Source: Nematopogon swammerdamellus (lineage: Eukaryota; Arthropoda; Insecta; Lepidoptera; Adelidae). Taken from it: a stretch of DNA of 64,000 bases. This document shows, piece by piece, positions 1 to 11,300 of this stretch (position 1 is its first letter; the number at the start of each line of letters is the position of its first letter). Position numbers and translations under genes: made by a program. The stretch lies in NCBI GenBank assembly GCA_946902875.1, contig OX336340.1, positions 169,501 through 233,500 of the forward strand, given 5' to 3'. The notes under the pieces were generated by a model, which was not told the DNA's origin, searched no databases, and worked only from the letters and a program-made list of their open reading frames with translations.

Positions 1-194
1 GCTCGTATAGGAGTATACTCGGATTGTGGTATACACACGTTACGAGTTCAACAGCTTCCAAGTAGCATTTGTTTCAATTCAGTCGCGTCATCATGACGAC
101 CGATTTGCTGCTGCGAGGCATAGAAACGGTGGCAGATATGCTAATTGTTGAATTAAAAGAACAAAAGAAAGCCAGACAAATAATATATAATTTA

Positions 195-360
195 TATACA
201 TACAGGCTGTCCCAGTTCGACCGCATTTTCTTACCACAAAAGGATTCCTCATTTAATAAGTTTAAAAAAATGAATGGCCTTTTTTCCTAGTACTCGAGAT
301 AACCGAGGTTTTATTGCGTTAGGAAATGGTCGCCAAAACCATGTCCAACATCGGAAACTG
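195..360 (+). repeat. ACAGGCTGTCCC dispersed repeat
   Basis: TACAGGCTGTCCCAGTTCGA, then GGATTCCTCATTTAATAAG, then a TCGAGATAACCGAGGTTTTA stretch. Related sequence occurs at 45,311-45,510, in reverse at 29,860-29,935 and as a shorter piece at 46,090-46,150. Class not recognised. Confidence 0.65.
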
Positions 361-415
361 ACCTTTTAATGGTGTTTTACAAAAAATTAAACTAATCACT
401 CTTCCTAGGCAGTTA

Positions 416-631
416 CTAGATACACATATCTTGAACAGTCAGACCGTCCATATTCAAGTTTGTAATTATACGTCGTAATGCAGCATTTCTTGCGTCTTTA
501 TTTTTGTAAGTATTGAGTTTTACATTCCACAGAACTTCTTCTGCTTCATACAACTCCACAAACTGAAGCGTCTCACGCTCAGTCCACTTTCTTTTCAATC
601 TCGGCGCTCGCGAATTTTCATTTGACGCCAT
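416..631 (-). CDS. MADF/SANT-like DNA-binding domain fragment
   Basis: A 71-codon ORF starts MASNENSRAPRLKRKW and carries the WTxxExxxFxELYxxxxxLWN spacing of MADF domains followed by YKNKDARNAALRRI. A full domain runs about 85-90 residues, so the C-terminal helix is cut by the stop at 416. It sits between the inverted ends of a small transposon, so I infer a remnant of a two-gene Harbinger-type element rather than a host gene. Confidence 0.5.
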   Translation of the reverse strand: MASNENSRAPRLKRKWTERETLQFVELYEAEEVLWNVKLNTYKNKDARNAALRRIITNLNMDGLTVQDMCI

Positions 632-877
632 TTTTAAAATGCCAAACGTTCCGAGTCAGCTCGTATGAATACATTGTCACCCGAGTGCGCTCGGATCACC
701 TGTTTACACGCTACGAGTTGCGTCCGAGTAGTCGTCCGAGCGCACTTGGCCCGAGTGTACTCCTATCGTGAAACCCCCGCTTAACCCCTCAGATTAGTAA
801 AGAATTTCATGTGATGACAAAGACAACATTAAATATAGGCTTTATAAATTAGACCGAGAGAGAGAGAGGAAACATAC

Positions 878-983
878 CTCAAGAGGGGTGGGATGTCGTA
901 GCTGGAGATCTTGCCCCAGTTGTTAGCGATGCCCTCCACGTGACCGATGCCCACCACGCCCACGATGCGACACGGCTCCTCTC
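878..983 (-). CDS. TRABD: TRABD exon 8 (last in window)
   Basis: The acceptor is TGTGTAG before 983 and the donor GTATGT after 878 (106 nt, phase 1 to phase 2). It encodes EEPCRIVGVVGIGHVEGIAN followed by NWGKISSYDIPPLL. The GHVEG motif marks the end of the TraB domain. No further exon is visible between 877 and 1. Confidence 0.93.
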
Positions 984-3900
984 CTACACACACACACATA
1001 CACTTTGCGATACCACAAGCTCTCCATAATCTCTACAACTCAGCACAACCAACTAATAAGTTTGTTCCACAAACATACATACAAGTTACACATGGACAGA
1101 TGGGGGTCGGTGGGCAGCGACTGCATACAGGCGAGGGAGGCGATGGCGAAGCAGGACCCCCGCAAAAGCCCCTCAACGGAGTGGGCTTAAGCTCGGAAAA
1201 CGAGTCGTAAAAACATTAACAGTAATCCCTACAACTCTACGTGGGCTAGTGTACCTAGGTACTGAAATATTGCGTGTCAACCTATAGGTACACTTTACTA
1301 GGGACGCAGCATAGTATTATTATTTTTATCACTGGCGGCTGGTCCTAAAGTGCGCTCGTGCGCCGCACTACCATACCACGAGAATTCTTTACTTCACTCA
1401 AAATAAATCATATCTTACAATATACCTACATTAAAACCATAAAGATCGTACTCCAAATAAATACGAATGTGAATTCGACCTTATTTTATAGATCACAAGA
1501 CACTTTTTTGCGAGTAAACGCGCGCCCCGTGCGGAATCGGAGAGCGCACGCGGGTCTCCCATGCTGAATGTATGGGATCGGCCAAACACCGCTGGCGCGT
1601 GAGACAAAAGATACTTCATAGAAACAGTATGGGCCGAAATGGAGTTCTGCGTGCGGCGCACGAGCGCCAAACAAGGACGCTATATCGTGAATAGCCGCGC
1701 GTGCGACGCGTCGCATCACGAGCGATTCATTTTGCACGAGTCCGTCTGTCCAGCTAGAGTCAGCGCGCTGTCATGTGATGTCACATACCCGTTAGCGCGC
1801 GAATATTTAAAATGGGATATGGTTAGGTTTTGTGTTTTCTGTGTGATACTGTGAATTAAGTGGTGCCGATATTTGCCAAAGCGTTGGTTAAAGGTAAGGC
1901 TTTACAATCAGGTGATCCCGGGTTCAATTCCTACTTTTCAAATGCTTAAATTTTTTTTTTATATATTTTTTTTAAGTATTTTTGGGGCATTACTACTGTT
2001 TTCTTTTTTTTAAAGCTGCAGTAGTGTTGTGGTCTATGGATGTGTTCATAAAGGTACTAAAATTAGTTAAAAAAGTTGTTTGGATTTCTTTTCTTGTTTT
2101 TTGCAACTCATTGAGTGACCTGAGAACATTCATACTAGGTACGTAAATAATTATTAAACGCAGGCGTTTAAAAAATTCGGAAGTCGCGATCTTAAAATAA
2201 CACGAGGGGAATGTGTTGGGTAATTTGGTATTTAACTAGGTAGGTACTTAGCGCACTACCGGTCACTGAAGTCACTAGCCGCCACTGATTGTTATGTTTT
2301 GTTTTATTTGATGTATGAGCAGCCTGCCTGCATCGTGCATAGTAGTTAGGTCTCTACTGACACATTCTTTTCAGCTTTCATTCAGTCTGTGAAATCTGAT
2401 AAAATGCGACAATTTTAATAAAAGCCAAATATATCCCTGCCCTGCCATCATCAATATTATATGTTTACACTAGCTTATTGTTTTTGGTTAGAGTTATTTA
2501 TTGCACATTCAAAATGTTGAAATATTTTTTTCGGCTCCCACGGGTTATAATAATGCTTAGGCTGCCCCCTGCCCCCTTGACGCCCGGGCCACTTGCACCA
2601 CGCACATAAACTCAAATATTTCATAAAATAATAAAGTCAGTTCAATAAACTCTATTTGCACTTAGTTATAGCAAATGAAATTACCCACAAATATATGTCA
2701 AATAAGTCATGATTTATTTATTTAGAAGCCCGGACGGTTTTTTTTAACTCCAGGAAAAACAAAACACGTCCGACATTTTATCTGAATGTTTTCTAACCTA
2801 AAATTGTCAATTCCCCTTTACATGTCATATACTAAATTGTAGGTCAAGAAAGCTACAAATAAAACGCCGAACAACATACGTATGAGGCCATTGAATCTTA
2901 TCCACCAAAAATAAAGAAAAAACAAGGACAAATAAAAAAAGAAATGCCAGAGTTTTTTTTCCTGTTTGAGTGCGGAATTCCTTGTAGGTGTGTTTCAGTG
3001 GAATGGTTTCTTAATCAACGATGTAAAGTGCTCTTCGTTCTAATAAGGCAAATTTACTTCAATATTACTTTTTTTTATGTAATCCGGTATATGGGTGGCT
3101 GAGTCGGAGGGGCCAAGCGCATGCTCCGACCAGCCAATATCACCTCCGAGAAGGTAGGTGCCATACCGGAGACTTCCCTGGATTGCTGGCTATACTGGAC
3201 TAGAGGAGAACACAGCCGAGGCTGCTATGCGGCCATATTACATCCAGTATGGTGGTACCAACCCAGTCGGCTACAATTTGAGCCTACCACCTAGTAAGGG
3301 GCAAGGGAAGGGACCTACAGTTTTATACCGGTTCCGAACGGTGAAGCAGCAGGTGTAGGTATGCACGTAAATTTTGTCGTCAGAAAAAACTCATTGGTAC
3401 ACGCCGACCGGATTCGAACCGAGGACCTCTCGCATGAGAAGCCGATGCCCAAAAAACTCGGCCACCCGCCGCTTAACTAGACGAAAACCCGCGCGTATAC
3501 AGACGGGAGCGCGGAGTGTGTAGTGTGTAGTGTGGAGTGAGAAGTGGTACTAGAGAGAGGGAAGTGCTCACGTCTCTGCATGGCGGCGAGCTGGAGGGAG
3601 TGGCACAGGTAGACGTCGCGCTCCTCCACGAACACCCGCTTGAGCGTGGGGAACTCCTCCGCCATCTCCTCCAGCATGTCCTCCAGCATCTTCTTCTGCT
3701 TACACTTCTCCACCTCCTCCGCACTGTGCACAACCACGCCACCACGTCACCACCACCTCACCACGTCACCACACTCTCATGTACTAACTGAACAGTAACT
3801 ACATTGCAATAATTGCTTGAGAGTTATTTTTGTAAATTGTGAATTAAATTTTCACCACTTTGACGCTGACAGCCACAGTGAGCGCACCGGGAACAAATTT

Positions 3901-6900
3901 AAAGATGGGACAGTATAACAAAAGAAATCTGTAAAAACTTTGTTCATCACTAAATTAAATGTCAAATCTAGTTCCCGAGGAGCTCACTTTTTTTTCTTTT
4001 TATGGAAAGTGAAATTTTTGGCTACAGCACCTACAACATCCGTCATGTCAGCCCATAACACGGGGTGAACTAGGTGCCATGTCAGTGCTTCCCTTCGGTC
4101 GTGCCGGCTACACTGACTATTTACATAGCCGTTTCGACCGACGTTTCATTCAGTGCGGTGGTACCAAACCGGGCGGGTTGAACCCTACCACCTAGTAAGG
4201 TAAGAAGGGAAGTAGCTACAGCTATTAGCGGCAAAATGGCAATTCAATGAAATTGGCACAAAAATTAGCTGCAATTTAGTGAGGTGTAATATAAGAGAGC
4301 AGAATACTAGTATCGAGCGAGCGAGACTCACCTGATGTCCATGTCGGAGGTGAGGAGGTGCCAGATGAGATGGAAGCTCTGCCGCCAGGAGAGCGAGGAG
4401 AGTGCGCGCTGCAGGGTCACATCGATGTAACAATAGCAGAATACTAGTATCGAGCGAGCGAGACTCACCTGATGTCCATGTCGGAGGTGAGGAGGTGCCA
4501 GATGAGATGGAAGCTCTGCCGCCAGGAGAGCGAGGAGAGTGCGCGCTGCAGGGTCACATCGATGTAACAATAGCAGAATACTAGTATCGAGCGAGCGAGA
4601 CTCACCTGATGTCCATGTCGGAGGTGAGGAGGTGCCAGATGAGATGGAAGCTCTGCCGCCAGGAGAGCGAGGAGAGTGCGCGCTGCAGGGTCACATCGAT
4701 GTAACAATAGCAGAATACTAGTATCGAGCGAGCGAGACTCACCTGATGTCCATGTCGGAGGTGAGGAGGTGCCAGATGAGATGGAAGCTCTGCCGCCAGG
4801 AGAGCGAGGAGAGTGCGCGCTGCAGGGTCACATCGATGTAACAATAGCAGAATACTAGTATCGAGCGAGCGAGACTCACCTGATGTCCATGTCGGAGGTG
4901 AGGAGGTGCCAGATGAGATGGAAGCTCTGCCGCCAGGAGAGCGAGGAGAGTGCGCGCTGCAGGGTCACATCGATGTAACAATAGCAGAATACTAGTATCG
5001 AGCGAGCGAGACTCACCTGATGTCCATGTCGGAGGTGAGGAGGTGCCAGATGAGATGGAAGCTCTGCCGCCAGGAGAGCGAGGAGAGTGCGCGCTGCAGG
5101 GTCACATCGATGTAACAATAGCAGAATACTAGTATCGAGCGAGCGAGACTCACCTGATGTCCATGTCGGAGGTGAGGAGGTGCCAGATGAGATGGAAGCT
5201 CTGCCGCCAGGAGAGCGAGGAGAGTGCGCGCTGCAGGGTGACGTCGATGTAACAATAGCAGAATACTAGTATCGAGCGAGCGAGACTCACCTGATGTCCA
5301 TGTCGGAGGTGAGGAGGTGCCAGATGAGATGGAAGCTCTGCCGCCAGGAGAGCGAGGAGAGTGCGCGCTGCAGGGTGACGTCGATGTAACAATAGCAGAA
5401 TACTAGTATCGAGCGAGCGAGACTCACCTGATGTCCATGTCGGAGGTGAGGAGGTGCCAGATGAGATGGAAGCTCTGCCGCCAGGAGAGCGAGGAGAGTG
5501 CGCGCTGCAGGGTCACATCGATGTAACAATAGCAGAATACTAGTATCGAGCGAGCGAGACTCACCTGATGTCCATGTCGGAGGTGAGGAGGTGCCAGATG
5601 AGATGGAAGCTCTGCCGCCAGGAGAGCGAGGAGAGTGCGCGCTGCAGGGTCACATCGATGTAACAATAGCAGAATACTAGTATCGAGCGAGCGAGACTCA
5701 CCTGATGTCCATGTCGGAGGTGAGGAGGTGCCAGATGAGATGGAAGCTCTGCCGCCAGGAGAGCGAGGAGAGTGCGCGCTGCAGGGTCACATCGATGTAA
5801 CAATAGCAGAATACTAGTATCGAGCGAGCGAGACTCACCTGATGTCCATGTCGGAGGTGAGGAGGTGCCAGATGAGATGGAAGCTCTGCCGCCAGGAGAG
5901 CGAGGAGAGTGCGCGCTGCAGGGTCACATCGATGGCGCGGTCGCCGAGCTGCACCGTGCAGTTGGGAAGCTTCTTCGCCTGCACACAGTACACACTGTCA
6001 GCTCCACCTCCCCCGAGACAGAGTCGGCGGAGTCACTGGACTTAGTTCATTTGAGCAAATATGTCACATAGGTACAAGAAAATATTATAAGTACAAGAGT
6101 GGAGGATGAATTCTCCGCTCCGGACTAAACTCAACTATTGACGCATAATATGTCTTTATTTTGGGTTGTAATATGTAGGGGCTATAGGTTGGCATACGGG
6201 AGAAATCGAGAAACGGAAATGAGGTGTGAAATGCTATAATGATAAAATTATTTATTTATTTGTATACGCTAGCAGGTTGCAGCTGATGTGTCTACATGTA
6301 CATATGTCTGACGGGACAGCTGCATAGGCGGGATGATGTTGTGTCAGTAGTATGTGTGTTACTCACACAAGCCTGCTTGGTTATGAAGGTAGTGTGAGCG
6401 TAGTGAGTGTAGTGAGTGGAGTAGGTAGGTGAGCGCGTATAACCTCGTGGAGCGCGGTGCGGAACTCGCCGCCGGGCGCCATGCCGAGCTCGCGGGTGAT
6501 ATGCGCGGACATGTTGAGCAGCAGGATGTACATCAGCCCGTTGAACACGCCCGACTGAGCGATCGACGACCTGCCCGTTCATACATCACTTTAGCTCACT
6601 TCCGTCCGTTACATACCTACCTACATTACATACTAGCTAGGTGTGTCAAGTGCTGAAGGTCTGTCAAAATTGGAGTGAAAAAGATTTAGACTTTACTGTT
6701 TAGTTCAGTGTATACGACTCAACACAGAGGAAGCCTCGGAACGGCACCCAATTCTAATGAGTGAGTTGGTGAGCAAATTATTTTGAAATAGTTTCGAGAT
6801 GCGACAAAAAGGAGAGAGTGAATAGAAGAAAAGAGGAGAGAATAGAAGAGAGTTGACCTAATCTTGTGTATGTCGATGCTCTTGGCCTCGCGCAGGATGG

Positions 6901-8293
6901 TCTCCTCGTCCACGAGCAGGATGTTGGTGCGCTGCTCGCAGAGCTCCACCATCACCACGTGCGGGCACACCTCCCGGATCACCTGCCACCGCACACACAA
7001 CCTCACCTCACCACCCAGTACTCACCCACCAAGCCCGCTTGCAGCGTTCATCGAGGGCTTTTATACCGGCGTCCAACCGACCGAGAGGGACACCAGCCAG
7101 TTGGCCTGCGCCCGCAATAAGTATTTGCGATAACAACAACATTCGTTTTTAGGTATCCGTACCCGTGCGGAAGCCTATTACTAAGCCTATGCCGCCGTCC
7201 GTTTGTCCGTCCGTCAGTCTGTGCTACCTTTAAAGGGCTATATCTCTTGAATGGTAATAGGTGCGTTGCCATAAGGACAAGAAACATTTTTTTGGATTTG
7301 CTCTATCATAAAAACGGTAATACACTTTATATACACTGCGGACGATTGCCGGGACATTATGGTGCACTGTTTTTATTAGCTCGCTAAATTCACAACAATG
7401 ATTTGAACTGTGATAAAATTTGAATTCACTGAACTCGAAATGGAGAAATGTACTTTTAATTCACATTGAAAGGAAATAAACATGATATCATTGCATAAGT
7501 ATCTACGTTGAGAATAATTAATTTGTGGTTTTAATTAAATTGTGTGACAATTGTGTTAATTTGGTGACTGGAAATTCGATCTATTCCTTGAAAGGGGTTA
7601 TACCAGTGGTGGTTCCCCAGGTGAAGCAAGTGAAGCACCGCCTCACTTAATTATCTTGAAAGTAAAGAAAAAAAAAACATTTCAAAATATCAAGAAAGAA
7701 AACTTAAAAAAGTCAAGTATATCCGATCCGAACTGATCACAATATTAGCGCGGCGGCGCGCAGCGCGGCGCGGAGGAGCGGAGGCGGCTGGTGCGACGCG
7801 CGCGACGAAATACGTTAAAGATGTGTTAGTGCATCAACACCACCAACACAGCACGCACACACACACAGACGTGACGTGTGACGTGTCACGTACGGCATGG
7901 CATATGGTGACTCACCCCGGTCCGGTGCGGCGACGAATCGCTTATTTTGATATCGCTTCACCAAGCGTAAAGACAACAGGTTGACCTTGGAGGCTTTGGA
8001 TGTAGGGAGCAGCTGAGGCTCTGATAAATGGCGCCGGACGAGACATCTATATCCAATTAAAAGAATGCAGAGCGAGATGGGGCGATTCACGTTTTCTATA
8101 AGTCGGTTTGTTTTACCTCCGTGATTAATATGATGGCGAAATTCGCACTAGTTACGGTAAGTTTCATAGCTCAATGGTATATGCTTCGCTTTTCAATCTA
8201 GTGACGTTGGTTCAAATCTCACTTTTGCGAATTCTTTTTTTTTTGTTTTTAGGGTTCCGTATCCGGTACGGGACCCTATTACTAAGCCTACGC

Positions 8294-8325
<32 letters not shown>

Positions 8326-11300
8326 CGTCAGTCTGTCTTTTTTTTTATGTAATCCGGTATGGGTGGCTGAGCCGGAGGGGCCAAAGCGCATGCTCCGACC
8401 AGCCAATATCACCTCCGAGAAGGTAGGTGCCATACCGGAGACTTCCCTGGATTGCTGGCTATACTAGACTAGAGAACACAGCCGGGGCTGCTATGCGGCA
8501 GCAGCAGGTATAGGTATGCATACACGTAAATTTTTTCGTCAGAAAAAACTCATTGTTACACGCCGACCGGATTCGAACCTCGCACCTCTCGCATTTGAAG
8601 CCAATGCCCAAACCACTCGGCCACCCGCCGCTTGTCTGTCCGTCCGTCTGTCCGAGGCCTGTATCTCTTGAACCATAATTTGGTAGCCCGTTGAAATGTT
8701 CACAGAAAATGTGTTAATACTCCAATCAATGAAGCATTTCGACACGACGTAATTCCTCTGTCGCTGAATCTTTGCAGTGTGATAAAGTAGGGTTTAAAAT
8801 ACACGTTTGACAAATTATCTAGGATTTTTGATGTTTGGAAGTTAGGTATTTATACCTAAAGATGAAAATCGCTTATAACTGCTGGTGAAAAATTGCTCCG
8901 TCCGAAGTTCCTTCGGTATATGATATTATATATTAATAAGAGTATATATATAACATTATCTATGAAAATTTCGATTTCGAATAGGCAGAAATTTGAAAAT
9001 ACCTATTTTGCATTACAACTTCTTAAGAAAAATTGCTCTGTCAATTTTTATTTTATTATATGTCTTAATTTATTTATATATATCGCTTTAGACAAGTATC
9101 TAGGAAATTTTCCTTATCGATCACACCTTTACAGATTTTGGGCAATAATTCGCTGTGAAAAATTGCTCCGTCCAAAATTCTTTCGGAATATGATATTATA
9201 TATTAATAAGAGTATATATATAACATTATCTAGGAAAATTTCGATTTCGAACAGGCAGAAATTTAATTTAATTTAATTTAATTTAAATATATCGCTTTTC
9301 ACAATTATCTAGGAAATTTTCCTTATCGATCACACCTTTACATATTTTTGGCAATAACCCAAGCACTGTGAAAAATTGCTTCGTCTGTTTTTATTAACTT
9401 ATTAGACACAGAACATCAAAATATAATATAATTGTATATTATCCAATAAAATTTCTCCATTAAACATGAACTTTCGAGTAGTTTCGAGTATCGCAATATA
9501 ATAAAACAACGTTTGAAAAGCGCGCGCTCGCACTACCACTGAACTCGGGCTGCGGGAGGGTTGCGGGGAGTGGGGAAGAATAAGCCCGCCCGCCCGCGCG
9601 CCAGCAGCTCATCGTCCCGCACCGCGACCGACGAGACGACACGCGAGCGTCGTCGATGCTCGCGGCTCGCTATTCCGCCCGCCACCTCTGTCGTCCCACT
9701 ACAACGCCGCTCCGCCGCGCCGTCCTGCCGCCTATGGAACGAAAATGTAGGGCCTATATAGTATTAGGAACTTTTAAAATTTAACTTTCGTTCTGTAATT
9801 TAATTTGTATGACAGTATGTCGAAACAACTTATTAAACATATTTCATGCACGTACAGTCTGTATGTAAATAAAGTGTATACATTTTTGTAAAAAAACGAT
9901 TTAAAAAATTAAAAACCGCCTTCAAAAATGTATGAAATTAAAAAAAATCTAACCCTAGAGTTGAAGGCGGTCGGTTATTTTTGCTTGCTTTAGCACCGCC
10001 TTCAACTTTAGGGTTCGATTTTTTTTATTTCATAAATTTTTGAAGGCGGTTTTTATATTTTTTTTAATAGTTTTTTATTTCAGTTTTTTTAGTAATTTTT
10101 TGCTATTAATGTACTCGGCGGAATCGCTCGGCCTTTGGCTTCGCGAATCCGCCTCGCTTTCCAATCCGATCTTGATGAAATTGAAATGGGACCACACAGA
10201 AAGCACCAGCTTTCAAATAAAAAAAGAATCATCAAAATCGGTTCGCTTGGGGACGGAGTCGCGTGTGTCCGCCTGTAAGTATCTACAGGTCGCACTCAGA
10301 CGACGCGGGGACAGCTCGATTGTTCGAGCACTTGAGTAGAGCGGCAGATGAAGTGCATGTAGTTTCCCTATATATATATATATCCGCGGATATGGTTCTG
10401 CTTGGGGATTTTAATGCCCATCACGAGGAGTGGCTGGGCTCCGGGAGAACTGACTTCGAGGGGAGAGCCGCCTACGACTTCGCCCTGACGCATGACCTGC
10501 CTCAACTGATAGACCAACCTACCAAAGTGCCAGACATGGACGGTCATGCACCCTCTCTGCTGGATCTTCTGCTGACGACGAACCCTGCTGGATACAAAGT
10601 CACAGTGAGCACTCCTCTTGGCTTCTCTGACCACTGTTTAGTGGGGTCCACGGTGCCATTTTTGCCTCCTTAGTCTCGTACTGGAGGAATGCGTCCAATT
10701 TGGCACTACGTGTCAGCGGATTGGGACGGGATGCGAGAATACATCACATCCTACCCATGGAGAGAGCTATGCTTCAGTTCGGATGATCTACACCTCGGAT
10801 GATCTACACCTTGGCTACGGCATTGGCGCATTCCGGCAGAATGCGCCAATGCCGTAGCCGAGGTGGTTCTGGGGGGAATGGAGATGTTCATTCCCAGCGC
10901 CCTCGTGCGCCTCGGTGGTAAAAGCCAGGCCTGGTACAGCCGCGACTGTGGTGAAGCTGTCGCAGCTAATGGCGCAGCTTATCGTGCATGGTCGTGCGCT
11001 CGTGCCAGACGCGATCCTAATGTATCCGAACTGAAGAAAGAATACAACCGCCTCTCCAGATCCTGCAAGAGGGCTATCGCCAGAGCCAAATTCGAGCATA
11101 TCGGCAGAGTTGGTGATAGGCTGAACCAGCACCCAACTGGGAGCCGTGAGTTTTGGTCTCTCGCCAAATCTGTCGTATCGATTTTCTACCGCTCCTCCCT
11201 TCCACCTCTACAGTGTCCTGGGGGCTCACTTGCCCACTCCGCAAATGTAAATGCTCTCTTTGCGTAGAACTCCACCCTGGACGATGGGGTGCCATCCCCC

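Larger units (their letters stand above)
7..766. mobile_element. Small DNA transposon with a MADF-like ORF
   Basis: The termini ATAGGAGTATACTCGG (7-22) and CCGAGTGTACTCCTAT (751-766) are inverted and differ at one position. The minus-strand 71-codon frame at 416-631 (RKWTERETLQFVELYE, VLWNVKLNTYKNKDARNAA) resembles the start of a MADF/Myb-SANT DNA-binding domain. Such domains accompany PIF/Harbinger transposases; none is present here, so it is a deleted copy. A dispersed repeat piece (195-360) lies inside. Confidence 0.6.

Noticed and set aside
4298..5933. CRISPR-like regular array
   Set aside because: Units are 137 bp without separate spacers, derived from an exon of a eukaryotic gene.
8155..8243. 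Functional tRNA gene
   Set aside because: Box spacing is right but stems do not pair well enough; a SINE head is more likely.
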